Assembly: GCA_015654595.1 (NCBI GenBank)
Contig: JAATGQ010000237.1
Span: 1 to 58,257, forward strand
Reading direction: 5' to 3'
Length of the DNA: 58,257 bases
Source: Chitinophagales bacterium
GTDB taxonomy: Bacteria; Bacteroidota; Bacteroidia; Chitinophagales; Chitinophagaceae
Shown here: piece by piece, positions 17,646 through 27,398 of the stretch
Position numbering within the stretch: the stretch's first letter is position 1
How the letters are laid out: every line of letters starts with the position of its first letter
Notes under the pieces: generated by a model
What the model saw: the letters and a program-made list of their open reading frames with translations, nothing else
Told to the model about the DNA's origin: nothing
Database searches by the model: none
Program-made: the position numbers and the translations under genes

Positions 17646-18746
17646 ATGTCATCGCGCCGTCGTTTTCTCCACCAGGCAGCCGTATCGGCTCTCGCTTTTT
17701 CTTTCGTACCTCTCCTTTCTCCGGCCAGATCCCGGCATACAGCGCCTGTCCTGCGTGTTGCGATCATGGGGCTGGGCAGTTATGGCACCCGTGTGGCGGA
17801 CGCCATGCTGGGCTGTACCAGGGCCAGACTGACAGGACTGATCAGCGGTACGCCGGCCAAGCTGCAGGCCTGGCGGGCAAAGTATACTATCCCCGAAAAG
17901 AACTGTTACAACTATCAGACCTTTGACCAGATAAAGAATAACCCCGACATCGACGCGGTCTATGTGATCACGCCTAATGCGCTGCATCATGACCAGGTCA
18001 TCCGTGTGGCAGCGGCTGGCAAGCACGTCATCTGTGAAAAGCCGATGGCTCTTAATCCGACGCAGGCACAGGAAATGATCGATGCCTGCCGGAAGGCAAA
18101 CGTAAAATTGCTGGTGGGCTATCGGATGCATTTCGAACCGCATACGCTGGAGGTGATCCGGCAGCGGCAGCACGGGGCTTTTGGAAAGATCCTGTTTTTT
18201 CAGGGGCTTTCAGGGTTCAGGATCGGCGACCCTTCTCAATGGCGGCTCAATCCACAGCTATCCGGCGGCGGATCGATGATGGACATCGGTATTTACTCTG
18301 TCAATGGGGCGCGCTACATGATTGGCGAGGACCCGATCTGGGTAACGGCGCAAGAGACAAAGACCGATCCGGTCAGGTTCAAACCTGGAATAGAAGAGAC
18401 GATTCAATTTCAGATGGGGTTTCCAGGCGGGGCTGTCGCTTCCTGTCTGTCTACCTATAATCTGAATTTCCTCGATAAGTTCTTTCTCGATGGGGCCGAT
18501 GGCTTTGCCGAATTGCAGCCGGCCACTAACTATGGACCTATCCAGGGACGTACCGATAAGGGGCCGCTGAATCAGCCTGTCGTTACACACCAGACGGTTC
18601 AGATGGACCAAATGGCCGGTATTCTGCTGGATGGCGCAACGCCGGTTGTCCCGGTCGATGGACAGGAGGCGCTAAAGGATCTGAAGATTATAGAGGCTAT
18701 TTATGCTGCTGCGAAGACGGGGAATAAGGTGCCTGTCCAATTGTAG
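17646..18746 (+). CDS. Tat-exported Gfo/Idh/MocA-family oxidoreductase
   Basis: This 366-residue NAD(P)-dependent sugar oxidoreductase resembles periplasmic glucose-fructose oxidoreductase. The N-terminus carries a twin-arginine signal (SSRRRFLHQAAVSALAF), implying export with bound cofactor. The Rossmann motif GLGSYGTRVADAML is at about residues 42-55, and the family signature EKPMALNPTQAQEM is at about 126-139. The C-terminal half is the GFO_IDH_MocA alpha/beta sheet domain with the GGGSMMDIGIY segment. It is divergent from the alginate-lyase-family gene (143 bases apart) and could act on sugars released by it, which is inference. Confidence 0.9.
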   Translation: MSSRRRFLHQAAVSALAFSFVPLLSPARSRHTAPVLRVAIMGLGSYGTRVADAMLGCTRARLTGLISGTPAKLQAWRAKYTIPEKNCYNYQTFDQIKNNPDIDAVYVITPNALHHDQVIRVAAAGKHVICEKPMALNPTQAQEMIDACRKANVKLLVGYRMHFEPHTLEVIRQRQHGAFGKILFFQGLSGFRIGDPSQWRLNPQLSGGGSMMDIGIYSVNGARYMIGEDPIWVTAQETKTDPVRFKPGIEETIQFQMGFPGGAVASCLSTYNLNFLDKFFLDGADGFAELQPATNYGPIQGRTDKGPLNQPVVTHQTVQMDQMAGILLDGATPVVPVDGQEALKDLKIIEAIYAAAKTGNKVPVQL

Positions 18747-18752
18747 CTAAAA

Positions 18753-18780
18753 AAGCCCGGCGCGGGGCCGGGCTTGTAGA
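18753..18780. terminator. Intrinsic terminator after the Gfo/Idh/MocA gene
   Basis: An 8-bp perfect GC-rich stem (AAGCCCGG at 18753-18760 with CCGGGCTT at 18768-18775) lies between the convergent oxidoreductase and small exported-protein genes. On the minus strand it is followed by TTTTTAG, so it can also serve the opposing gene. Confidence 0.7.
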
Positions 18781-19311
18781 TTATTTTGAAGGATTGTTCG
18801 TCAGGCTGTCGGATTTCGCGACTGCGATCGGCGGTTCTTCCGGGAAGGGGACATCCGAAACGGGGCGAACGGAAATGATCGTCGATTCAACCGAATCTTT
18901 TGCCGGCTGAACCTCTTCTGTCTTTACTGTTTCTTTCACCGTTTTTGCCGGAAGGCTATCCTTTACATTCCTTTTCGCGACGATGGCGATCTCAACCTTG
19001 GGAGCAGGAGTGCTGACGCCTGGCGCTTTCCGATCGACGGCTGCAGCTGCGGGATGCTGATCCATTGCAGCGGCGGGACGCGGCGCCACTACGGCTTCTG
19101 CTGTCATAGCTTGTGCAGGCTTTGACACATCGTTGGATGCCGTTGTTGAAATAACTGTCGTCTGGCTGCTGGATTGCTCCGGTTTGATGTGTTTAGTAAA
19201 AGGAGATTGAGAAAACAACCGGGGGGTAAAGGAGAGACCTATGAAAACAAAGAGAAGCGAGTGACGCTTTAGGGTCTCCTTGAAGAAGTTTTTCTTAGGG
19301 TTCTGGGTCAT
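18781..19311 (-). CDS. Small exported or membrane-anchored protein of unknown function
   Basis: This 176-residue protein has a basic N-terminus and one hydrophobic segment (about residues 17-33, LLFVFIGLSFTPRLFSQ), best read as a signal peptide or anchor. The rest is low-complexity and rich in Ala, Val, Pro, Lys and Ser with no recognisable fold; it is probably disordered and extracytoplasmic. I do not recognise a family. It stands alone, convergent with the oxidoreductase and divergent from the S9 peptidase. The 268 bases between 19312 and 19579 are AT-rich and hold no gene that I can support. Confidence 0.6.
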   Translation of the reverse strand: MTQNPKKNFFKETLKRHSLLFVFIGLSFTPRLFSQSPFTKHIKPEQSSSQTTVISTTASNDVSKPAQAMTAEAVVAPRPAAAMDQHPAAAAVDRKAPGVSTPAPKVEIAIVAKRNVKDSLPAKTVKETVKTEEVQPAKDSVESTIISVRPVSDVPFPEEPPIAVAKSDSLTNNPSK

Positions 19312-19579
19312 GATACGTGGATTTAAGGAGTAAAGATAACAGGCGATCCGCAGATTGTAAAGCCCGCATCGGCCAATGGCCCGGGAAGTAGGACAATCTC
19401 AGTAGGGAAAACATGCAGTTAAATAGTACATGGGCTATATATTTTATTGATAATCATTGAATTGAATATTTCTGTAGTTGCCGTGGAAACCCTTATGGCT
19501 TATTTAAGTAAATTTTTAAAAATTAGGATGTGCGCTGGTCATCCCTCTTCTTTAGGGTGATTTGTTGTACTTTCCGCGT

Positions 19580-21916
19580 ATGAAGAAGTTGCTACTACAC
19601 CCCATACTGCTGGCCGTCGTATTGACTGCAAGGGCTCAGGAGCCCGTTCTGACAACGGCTGATTATGCGCATGCTGAAAGTATGCTGAATTACAATACAG
19701 AACAGGGTATCGACCGGGCGCCGTCAAAAGTCACCTGGATCGGCGACAACGAGTTCTGGTACCGGGTATTGACTCCTAAAGGCAGTGAGTTTGTGCTGGT
19801 CAACGCTGCTACGGGCGCCCGATCCGCGCCTTTTGATCCCCAAAGGCTGGCCGAGGCTTTGTCAAAGGCTACGGGAAAGAGTTATACCGCGTGGCATTTA
19901 CCCTTTCAGACCTTCTCACTGGCTGCTGGTGGTAAAACCCTCAATTTTACTGCCGGGGGCAAAGCATGGAAATGCGATCTGAACGCCTATGCGCTCGTGT
20001 CGTTGGGGGACGAACCTGTGAAGATCGGTCGTGAGGGGCGTAATGGCGGGTTGGAGATCCTGTCGCCCGATGGGCAGAAGGCAGCCTATATAAAAGACTA
20101 TAATCTCTGGATACGGAATACCGGAACCAATGCGGAGACCCAGCTGACCTTCGATGGCGCGAAGGATTTTGGCTATGCTACGGATAACGCCGGCTGGAAA
20201 ACCAGCGATAAACCTATTCTACTCTGGTCTCCGGATTCCCGCAAGATCGCTACCTACAAACAGGATCAGCGCAAGGTGAGCGATATGTACCTCGTCACGA
20301 CGAATGTGGGTAAGCCCACGTTGAAAAGCTGGAAATATCCGCTGCCGGGCGATAAGGACATCATCACCATTCAGCGGGTGATCATCAATGTCGATACGCC
20401 CAAGGTCATTGCGCTGCAGATGACGCCCGATCCGCGCAGGGGCACCCTTTGTGATGATATTGCCTGCGGCGGTACGGGATTCGACGATGTCGATTGGAAT
20501 CCGGATGGTACGGAGCTGGCTTTTGTCTCCACTTCCCGGGATCACAAACAGGAAAAGTTCCGTATTGCAGATGCATCTACGGGTATGATCCGGGAAGTAT
20601 TTGAAGAAGACGTGCCTACGCAGTTCGAATCGGGCCGCGGCGCTATCAACTGGCGTTATCTTCCAAAGACGAAGGAGATCCTTTGGTATTCCGAGCGTGA
20701 CGACTGGGGGCATCTTTATTTGTACGATGCTCAAACCGGTAAGCTCAAGAACCCCATCACCAAGGGCGACTGGGTGGTGGCCAGGATAGTCAGAGTAGAT
20801 GAAAAAACAAGACAGATCTACTTCCTGGCCGTTGGCCGCGAATCGGGTAACCCCTATTTCAACCGTTTCTATAAGATCGATTTCGACGGCCAGCATCTGA
20901 CCTTGCTGACGCCGGAGGACGGGAATCACCAGGTGGCGCTTTCTCCCGACAACCGCTATTTTATCGATACCTATTCCAAGCCTGATGTTGCGCCGGTTGA
21001 AACCCTCCGTTTACTGGATGGCAAGTTGGTCGCTACGCTGGAAAAGACAGACCTGTCAAGACTAAAGGCGACGGGCTGGAAACCGCCCATACCCATCACC
21101 GTGAAAGCGCATGATGGAAAGACCGATTTGTATGGGCTGCTGTTTACGCCCACCCATCTCGACCCAAAGAAGAAATACCCGATCGTCGATTATATCTATC
21201 CCGGGCCGCAGGGCGGCAGTGTGGGCAGCTGGTCTTTCCAGGCTTCCCGCGGCGATAACCAGGCGCTGGCAGAGCTGGGTTTTATCGTCGTGGAGATCGA
21301 GGGGACGAGCAACCCCTATCGCTCCAAGAGCTTTCACGATATGGGCTATGGCAATATGGCCGAGAACACCCTGCCCGACCAGATCGCGGGTATTCGCCAG
21401 CTGGCGCAGAAGTATGCGTATATCGACACCAGCCGGGTGGGTATCTGGGGGCATTCGGGCGGAGGCTTTGCCACGGCAACGGCGATGTTCCGGTATCCTG
21501 ACTTTTTCAAAACGGGTATTTCGGAGTCGGGCAATCACGACAACAGGAATTATGAAGACGACTGGGGCGAGCGTTATGATGGTTTGCTGGTACAACAGGC
21601 CGATGGCACTTCAAACTATGAGGCGCAGGCCAATGAGAATTATGCCAAAAACCTGAAGGGACATCTGATGCTTGCGCATGGTCTGCTGGACAATAATGTC
21701 CCTCCGTATAATACGTTGCTGGTAGTGGAAGCGCTGGAAAAGGCCAATAAGAGCTTCGACCTGGTCATCTTCCCCAATAGCCCGCATGGATATGGGCCTT
21801 ATTCGCTGTATATGACCCGGCGCCGCTGGGATTATTTTGTAAAGAATCTCCTGGGCGGAACGCCGCCGGTTGATTATGAGTTGAAGTCAAGAACAGATCC
21901 ACGAAATGAGAAATAA
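19580..21916 (+). CDS. DPP-IV-type prolyl peptidase (S9 family)
   Basis: This 778-residue exported serine peptidase has an N-terminal eight-bladed beta-propeller (about residues 90-480, DPPIV_N) and a C-terminal alpha/beta hydrolase domain. The catalytic triad can be read as Ser626 in GHSGGG, Asp704 in LLDNNVPP and His736 in NSPHGYG. The usual dipeptidyl-peptidase IV motif is GWSYGG, so the pocket differs somewhat. A signal peptide ends at ARAQ. A TTG at 19562 is in frame, but the ATG at 19580 starts the signal peptide cleanly. It would trim peptides in the periplasm. It is a single gene ending at a shared terminator. Confidence 0.93.
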   Translation: MKKLLLHPILLAVVLTARAQEPVLTTADYAHAESMLNYNTEQGIDRAPSKVTWIGDNEFWYRVLTPKGSEFVLVNAATGARSAPFDPQRLAEALSKATGKSYTAWHLPFQTFSLAAGGKTLNFTAGGKAWKCDLNAYALVSLGDEPVKIGREGRNGGLEILSPDGQKAAYIKDYNLWIRNTGTNAETQLTFDGAKDFGYATDNAGWKTSDKPILLWSPDSRKIATYKQDQRKVSDMYLVTTNVGKPTLKSWKYPLPGDKDIITIQRVIINVDTPKVIALQMTPDPRRGTLCDDIACGGTGFDDVDWNPDGTELAFVSTSRDHKQEKFRIADASTGMIREVFEEDVPTQFESGRGAINWRYLPKTKEILWYSERDDWGHLYLYDAQTGKLKNPITKGDWVVARIVRVDEKTRQIYFLAVGRESGNPYFNRFYKIDFDGQHLTLLTPEDGNHQVALSPDNRYFIDTYSKPDVAPVETLRLLDGKLVATLEKTDLSRLKATGWKPPIPITVKAHDGKTDLYGLLFTPTHLDPKKKYPIVDYIYPGPQGGSVGSWSFQASRGDNQALAELGFIVVEIEGTSNPYRSKSFHDMGYGNMAENTLPDQIAGIRQLAQKYAYIDTSRVGIWGHSGGGFATATAMFRYPDFFKTGISESGNHDNRNYEDDWGERYDGLLVQQADGTSNYEAQANENYAKNLKGHLMLAHGLLDNNVPPYNTLLVVEALEKANKSFDLVIFPNSPHGYGPYSLYMTRRRWDYFVKNLLGGTPPVDYELKSRTDPRNEK

Positions 21917-21918
21917 TA

Positions 21919-21948
21919 AAGAAGGGACCGTCTAAACGGCCCCTTCTT
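21919..21948. terminator. Bidirectional terminator between S9 peptidase and beta-barrel receptor
   Basis: The stem pairs AAGAAGGG plus CCG with CGG plus CCCTTCTT around a TCTAAA loop, with one bulged base on each side. It sits between the TAA of the peptidase and the stop of the convergent receptor gene, which overlaps its right arm. Confidence 0.8.
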
Positions 21949-24229
21949 ATTCTACACGCACCCTGCTCTGTTCTTCGACAGACCGGCTATTCTTTTTGAC
22001 GTATTCTCCGCCAAAGTTTTTTGACCAGGTCAGTTTTACGATCGGCCGCAGTGTCGACTCGGTATTGACCAGCACGTGATTCCTGATGGCATAGGCTTCG
22101 GTCGTCAGGGATCCATAACGGAGGGGATATTTTTCTGTTCGGAACAAATCGGCTATGGCCAGCTGAAGCTGACTCCTGCTGCGTTTCAGCTCCTTCTTTA
22201 TTCCTGCATTGACGCTCCCTGCGCCGTCGATACGGATCGTTCCATTGTAATACCGGGTATCGTACCACCCCGATACTTCCACCGCAAAGTCCTTTGGTAA
22301 AAGAATCGTTTCGCTGATGTTGACGCTGCCGCTGATGAAGTGATAACGTAAGGGCTGTAGTGTATAATCTAATTGGTTTTCTGTAAAATTACCCACAAAC
22401 CCGGAGGTGCTTGTCCACCAGGAATTGATGCGCCAGGGGATACTGGCATTAACGCTGACAGTATTTTGAAAACGCAGATTTTGCGGGGAGATCACCAGCA
22501 GATCCTTTTGCGGACTTTCGGAAAGCTGATAACGGGCGATGGGGTTATCGTCATGACTTAGCAGCAGCGAAAACGAATATCCTTTATAGTTATACCCGAC
22601 CTTGAGGTTATCGGTGAGCGTAGGCTTTAGCAGGGGATTTCCGGTATAGATTGCGCCGGGATCGCTATAGCCGACAAAAGAGGCCAGATCGTTGTAGGAC
22701 GGCCGGCTGATCCGGCGCGTATACGAAAGCAGCCAGCTGTTGTTGTCATTGACTTTCCAGTTCAGCAGCATCGATGGAAAGAGGTCTCCCAGCTTCCTGT
22801 CGATCGCTGTCTGTTTGTTCAGCGGATCGGTAATCTTTGTTCGGGAGTATTCGTAACGCAGCCCGGCATCGAGCGTAAGAGCCGGACTGAGCTGTATCGC
22901 AAAAGATGTATAGAAGGCGTTGATCCTTTCCCGCATGCGGATCTGCGCGGTTGCTTCGCTCCTCGTAGTCCAGTTGTTATTGACCAGGGCCTGGATGGAA
23001 GAGGCGCTGCTGTCCTGGGTATAGGTCCCTTTTATTCCGGCTTCCATTTTCACTTTTTCGGATAGCTTCTTCTGATAATCGACATGTACCGCTTCGACGT
23101 GGATGCCTGTAATTGCCGCGCTGCGCTGCAGGGGGGAATAAATGCTCTCGTTGTTGCCTGCCGGCTTGCCATCGGGGGTTAAAAAGGAGCTTTGTATAAT
23201 GCCGGGATTGTCGTTGTGATAATAAAGATAGTCACCGCCGGCCGTGATCCTTTCATCGGGGCTCAGTTCCTGCAGGATCGATCCGCTCCCGATGATATTC
23301 TGCCAGTTGTTCCTGCCGGTGATCATCCCGTTGAACGATAAGAGGGAGTCGGGGAGAACGGTCATCTGCTGGTGGTTGTAGTTGTAATTGGCGGCATTGC
23401 TGCTACTGAAGTTGCCATTGACATCGAGCCGCGTTTCCCTGCCCAGCCGGAGATCCATACCGGCTGCAGCGTCGTGGTTGTTGTGTGTCACATGGGTAGT
23501 GTCGTGCAGGTCGACGAAGAGATTGCCGCCCAGCCAGGGCATGTTTTGTCGGCTTTGGATCTGCAGATCGCTATAGGAGCGGTTGTGAGAGTAAGTATAA
23601 GAAGCATAGAAGTTGCCGCTCTTGTTGTTGTGCGCGATACTGGCCGTTGCCGTCGCTTTTTCCCGCCAGCCATACCCGGCGGTTGCCGAAAGCGTCCCGC
23701 TGGTACCCGGCTTTTTATTCTTTTTCAAAACGATATTGATCAGACCTCCGCTGCCTTCTGCATCGTAACGGGCTGGAGGCGTGGTCAGCAGTTCGATCTT
23801 TTCAACGTTGTCTGCGCTCATCCCGCCGAGCAGCGAAAAGACCTGGTCCATCGGCATGCGGAGCAGGCGGCCGTCAAGCATGACCCTGACCTCGCCTTTG
23901 CCGTTTAAAGAAAGGCCATTGTTCCGGTAGTCGATCGATATCCCAGGGGATCGCTGCAATACTTCCAGCATCGAACTGCCCCTGGTCAGGATGCTGTTTT
24001 CGATCTGAACGACCGTACCATATGGAGTCTGTCGAAGCAGACGTTTTTCCGCACGAACTTCTGCTGCCTGGAGCCGGGAGGTATCGACGCGGCTGGTGTC
24101 GCGGAGGACGGCAGGATTGGCGCTGTCCCGTCGAAGGTAATGCCTGGCTGTATCGACACGGCTGGTGTCGGTTTGCGCCGAGGCTGTAGCGGCAGCGAAG
24201 ACAAGGAGAAAGGATAGGCGTATTTTCAT
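21947..24229 (-). CDS. TonB-dependent outer-membrane beta-barrel receptor (OMP_b-brl_3 type)
   Basis: This 760-residue outer-membrane protein has a signal peptide ending at ASAQ and a short Asp/Thr/Ser/Arg-rich linker with repeated DTSRVDT. The plug domain follows (about residues 60-180, with EVLQRSPGISIDY and GEVRVMLDGRLLRMP), then a large beta-barrel ending in a basic Arg-Val tail. The group lacks the classic siderophore-receptor signature and its ligand is unknown. The frame is open to 24361, but the ATG at 24229 begins the signal peptide. It is divergent from the LytS/LytTR pair, 177 bases away, which makes it a candidate target or sensor partner of that pair. Confidence 0.88.
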   Translation of the reverse strand: MKIRLSFLLVFAAATASAQTDTSRVDTARHYLRRDSANPAVLRDTSRVDTSRLQAAEVRAEKRLLRQTPYGTVVQIENSILTRGSSMLEVLQRSPGISIDYRNNGLSLNGKGEVRVMLDGRLLRMPMDQVFSLLGGMSADNVEKIELLTTPPARYDAEGSGGLINIVLKKNKKPGTSGTLSATAGYGWREKATATASIAHNNKSGNFYASYTYSHNRSYSDLQIQSRQNMPWLGGNLFVDLHDTTHVTHNNHDAAAGMDLRLGRETRLDVNGNFSSSNAANYNYNHQQMTVLPDSLLSFNGMITGRNNWQNIIGSGSILQELSPDERITAGGDYLYYHNDNPGIIQSSFLTPDGKPAGNNESIYSPLQRSAAITGIHVEAVHVDYQKKLSEKVKMEAGIKGTYTQDSSASSIQALVNNNWTTRSEATAQIRMRERINAFYTSFAIQLSPALTLDAGLRYEYSRTKITDPLNKQTAIDRKLGDLFPSMLLNWKVNDNNSWLLSYTRRISRPSYNDLASFVGYSDPGAIYTGNPLLKPTLTDNLKVGYNYKGYSFSLLLSHDDNPIARYQLSESPQKDLLVISPQNLRFQNTVSVNASIPWRINSWWTSTSGFVGNFTENQLDYTLQPLRYHFISGSVNISETILLPKDFAVEVSGWYDTRYYNGTIRIDGAGSVNAGIKKELKRSRSQLQLAIADLFRTEKYPLRYGSLTTEAYAIRNHVLVNTESTLRPIVKLTWSKNFGGEYVKKNSRSVEEQSRVRVE

Positions 24230-24406
24230 ACCCACAAAGAAAGCGGCGACACGCGCCTTCTGAAAATCTGTGTGACCATCTGCTGTAAACAATTGACCAA
24301 AGGCGGTCCTACCGCTCACCCCAGGGGAAATGTCGTTGATCAATTGGTTTATGTAACTCATATAGCGGGCTATGCCGGACGCTGAAATTGCCGTACCTTA
24401 TAGGAT

Positions 24407-25504
24407 ATGAATACTGTATTGCTGAGTGGGGCGTCCCGGAACTGGATTGTGCGGTATAAGTTATATCATCTGCCGTTCTGGTTCCTTTACAACTACATCC
24501 TATGGGTGCTGGCGATGGGCAATATCATCAAGGCCAGCCAGGTGATGTCTTATCTGCCTTTTACGATAAAGTTTAGCTTCTACGCCCTTTTCCAGGCGGC
24601 GGCGGTTTATTTCAATCTTTACTTCCTGATGCCGCGTTTCTTTGACAGGGGCCGCTATACCTTATACAGCGTTTACCTGCTGCTGACGCTGATTGCTGCG
24701 GCCTCGCTGATCATTCCCGGCTATTATCTGGGCTCGGCCATAGCGCATATGACACCGGAGCAGGCTTTTGGCGCAGAGGCCAGTTGTTTTTATCATTTCT
24801 ATAGCACGACACTGCCGACAACGCTTGCGGCCACCACGTTTGCGATGTCGTTTAAGCTGGCGAAAAAATGGATAGCGACCGAAAAAAGACAGCAGATCCT
24901 CGAGAAAGAAAAACTGGAGACAGAGCTGAATTTTCTGAAGTATCAGTTCAACCCGCATTTCTTATTCAATACGATCAACTCCATCTTTTTTCTGATCCAC
25001 AAGAATCCGGACCGGGCTTCTGCCTCGCTGGCGAAGTTCTCCGATCTTTTGCGGCACCAGCTTTACGAATGCAATGACAAACAGATATTGCTTAGCAAGG
25101 AGATTGCGAACCTGGAAAATTCAATCGAGCTGGAGCAGCTTCGACTGAACGACAACGTGACCGTCGATCTGGATATCTGCCAGCAGTCATCGCAGCTGCT
25201 GGGGATAGCGCCTTTTATCCTGATGACCTTTGTCGAAAACGCGTTCAAGCACGTGTCGAGACATACGGACCAACCCAACTGGATCCGGATCAGGCTTTTT
25301 GTGCAGCAGGCGCAGCTGGACCTTGAAGTCAGCAATAGCACGATGAACGAAGGGGTTTCCGATCTGATCCATTATGGCGGTATCGGATTGAAAAATGTGC
25401 AGCGGCGGCTTGATCTGCTTTATCCGGACAACTACGAGCTGACCATTCAGCGGTATGCCGATCGGTTTGAAGGGCGGTTACGAATGCAACTATATAAATT
25501 ATGA
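24407..25504 (+). CDS. LytS/YehU-type sensor histidine kinase
   Basis: This 365-residue inner-membrane kinase has four N-terminal membrane helices (about residues 20-150) and no large periplasmic domain. The His_kinase domain follows, with phospho-acceptor His184 in QFNPHFLFNTINSI, the N-box FVENAFKHV and the G-box GGIGLKNVQRRLDLLYP. It overlaps the response regulator gene by four bases (ATGA), so it makes a matched pair with it. The signal is probably a membrane or envelope cue. Confidence 0.93.
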   Translation: MNTVLLSGASRNWIVRYKLYHLPFWFLYNYILWVLAMGNIIKASQVMSYLPFTIKFSFYALFQAAAVYFNLYFLMPRFFDRGRYTLYSVYLLLTLIAAASLIIPGYYLGSAIAHMTPEQAFGAEASCFYHFYSTTLPTTLAATTFAMSFKLAKKWIATEKRQQILEKEKLETELNFLKYQFNPHFLFNTINSIFFLIHKNPDRASASLAKFSDLLRHQLYECNDKQILLSKEIANLENSIELEQLRLNDNVTVDLDICQQSSQLLGIAPFILMTFVENAFKHVSRHTDQPNWIRIRLFVQQAQLDLEVSNSTMNEGVSDLIHYGGIGLKNVQRRLDLLYPDNYELTIQRYADRFEGRLRMQLYKL

Positions 25505-26271
25505 CTATGATCAATTGCGTTATTATCGACGACGAACCATTGGCCCGGGAAGGGATAGCGGACTATGTGCGGGAGATGGATTTTTTGAACCTGATAGCCA
25601 CGGGTGAAAACCCGCTGGAATTGTCGAGGCTGATGGACAAACAGCCCGTAGACCTTCTTTTCCTCGACATCCAGATGCCAAAGATGAATGGGATCGAATA
25701 TCTGCGGGTCGCGCAGCGTCCGCCGATGGTCATCCTTACAACGGCGTTTCCCAGCTACGCGCTGGAGGGTTTTCAGTTGAATGTACTGGACTATCTTTTA
25801 AAACCCATTACGTTCGACCGGTTCTTTCAATCGGCCAATAAGGCGAGAAATTATTTTCAATTGCTGAACCGGCCCTCAGATCCAGCAGCTGCAGCTGTCC
25901 GTGAGGAAGGGGCTTCAAAAGAAAACGAAAAGCCGGACTATTTCTTTATCAAATGCGGAAGCAAATACGAGAAGATCTTTTTTGCCGACATTCTATATGC
26001 CCAGGGAACGCAGAACTATGTCACGCTGTATACGACAAAAGGGAAATACATGACGCTGTTGTATCTGAAAGACCTCGAAGAAAAACTCGATAGCAGCGCG
26101 TTTATCCGCATTCATAAATCCTATATCGTGGCCATCGATAAGATCGACAGTGTGGAAGGCAATGAATTGTCTATCCGGACGCATCGGGTCCCGATGAGCC
26201 GCAACTACCGCGAGACTGTGATGGCTCGTGTCGTCGTCAGTAAACTATGGGATAAGCATATCCGTCCATAA
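25501..26271 (+). CDS. LytTR-family response regulator
   Basis: This 256-residue regulator has a CheY-like receiver (residues 1-120) with phospho-acceptor Asp56 in LFLDIQMPKMNG, and a LytTR DNA-binding domain (about 150-250; FFADILYAQGTQNYVTLYT and FIRIHKSYIVAIDKI). LytTR proteins bind paired direct repeats. The start at 25501 overlaps the kinase stop; a second ATG two codons on (25507) is equally possible. The linker between the domains is rich in Ala, Glu and Lys. The likely target is the divergent beta-barrel receptor or genes elsewhere. Confidence 0.94.
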   Translation: MTMINCVIIDDEPLAREGIADYVREMDFLNLIATGENPLELSRLMDKQPVDLLFLDIQMPKMNGIEYLRVAQRPPMVILTTAFPSYALEGFQLNVLDYLLKPITFDRFFQSANKARNYFQLLNRPSDPAAAAVREEGASKENEKPDYFFIKCGSKYEKIFFADILYAQGTQNYVTLYTTKGKYMTLLYLKDLEEKLDSSAFIRIHKSYIVAIDKIDSVEGNELSIRTHRVPMSRNYRETVMARVVVSKLWDKHIRP

Positions 26272-26399
26272 AAGATATCAATTACCTGAGCTTCGAGCCA
26301 GCAGGCTGCTGCATCCGCTAAGCCCGTCGCTTAGGTCACTCCCATCGAGGCTCCTGCCGGTGATAAAAAACATGCGCCGCCAGTTCCCGCGGTTTTGTA

Positions 26400-26413
26400 A
26401 TTTGCGGGCAAAT
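26400..26413. promoter_or_regulatory. Palindrome ATTTGC-GG-GCAAAT upstream of the beta-lactamase gene
   Basis: A perfect 14-bp dyad lies 18 bases before the beta-lactamase ATG (26432). The spacing would place it across the 5' leader or start point. It could be an operator, but no blaI or ampR-like regulator gene is nearby. The preceding 128 bases (26272-26399) contain several short inverted repeats and no gene. Confidence 0.4.
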
Positions 26414-26431
26414 CAGATCTTCTTGTCGACT

Positions 26432-27340
26432 ATGAATCGTATTCTGCTTTTCTTTCTTCTCCTGACAGCGGGCTTGTCCGTCACTGCTCAAACCGATACC
26501 TCTTCTTTAGCCACAGCCATCCGCCAGGTCATCGCCGGCAAATCCGCGCATGTGGGCGTGGCGATTACGGCTCCTGACGGAAGGGAACTGCTTACGATAA
26601 ATGGAAAGGACCATTATCCGATGATGAGCGTGTTCAAATTTCCGCTGGCGGTCTATGTGCTGCATAAGGTGGAGGCTGGCGAGCTTTCGCTGGATCATGT
26701 CTATGCATTCCGTCGTGCTTCTCTGGCGGTGACCTTCAGCCCGATGCGCGACGACCACAAGGGCAAGGACTTTAAACTTATCTTGCGTGAGATCCTTGCC
26801 TATACCGTATCCAAGAGCGATAACAATGGCTGCGATTTTCTTTTTCAGCTGATTGGCGGTCCTGAAAAAGTCAACTCCTATATTCATTCCCTGGGCATAC
26901 TGGATATCCAGATCGCGTCAGTAGAAGGGCAGATGGCAAAAAGCAAGGAAGCCGTCTATGGGAACTGGGTTACGCCATCGGCCGCTAACCGTTTGCTGCA
27001 GGTCGTTTTTGAGAAACATGTTCTTGCGCCGGACAACGAGAAGTTGCTATGGTCGATGATGCTGATGACCAATGTTACGATAAAGGACAGACTCTGCGGA
27101 CCGCTGCCGGCAGGCACGGTCGTGGCGCATAAGACGGGGACCGGGGCCACCTATGAAGGTCATCTCAATCCTGCCATCAATGATATCGGATGGATTGTGC
27201 TGCCCGATGGACGCAGGTTTATCCTTTCGGTCCTTGTTACCGATACACGTGAGGAAGATGCGGTGAATGCACGGATCATCGCGGAGATCGCGAAAGCAGC
27301 CTGGGATTATTTCAACGGTGCTTCGCCGGTGAAGCAATGA
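26432..27340 (+). CDS. Class A beta-lactamase, PER/CfxA/VEB-like (subclass A2)
   Basis: This 302-residue periplasmic serine hydrolase opens beta-lactam rings. A signal peptide ends at VTAQ. All class A motifs are present: Ser66-Val-Phe-Lys69, Ser129-Asp-Asn131, Glu165 in VEGQM at the omega-loop position, and Lys234-Thr-Gly236. The VEGQM...YGNWVTP stretch and the end HKTGTGAT...NDIGWIVLPDGR follow the pattern of the PER subclass. The frame is open from 26228, but the ATG at 26432 gives the signal peptide. Whether it confers resistance in the host cannot be judged from sequence. No mobile element flanks it, so it is probably an intrinsic chromosomal gene. Confidence 0.93.
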   Translation: MNRILLFFLLLTAGLSVTAQTDTSSLATAIRQVIAGKSAHVGVAITAPDGRELLTINGKDHYPMMSVFKFPLAVYVLHKVEAGELSLDHVYAFRRASLAVTFSPMRDDHKGKDFKLILREILAYTVSKSDNNGCDFLFQLIGGPEKVNSYIHSLGILDIQIASVEGQMAKSKEAVYGNWVTPSAANRLLQVVFEKHVLAPDNEKLLWSMMLMTNVTIKDRLCGPLPAGTVVAHKTGTGATYEGHLNPAINDIGWIVLPDGRRFILSVLVTDTREEDAVNARIIAEIAKAAWDYFNGASPVKQ

Positions 27341-27398
27341 TGGGGTGTCGGGTGGGAAGCAATGATAAAACCGCAGGCCGTTGCCGTTGTCTGGCGTC

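Noticed and set aside
23986..24204. A short antisense-strand frame and repeated DTSRVDT codons at the start of the beta-barrel receptor
   Set aside because: The repeats are a Ser/Thr/Asp/Arg linker after the signal peptide, too irregular to be a functional repeat array.
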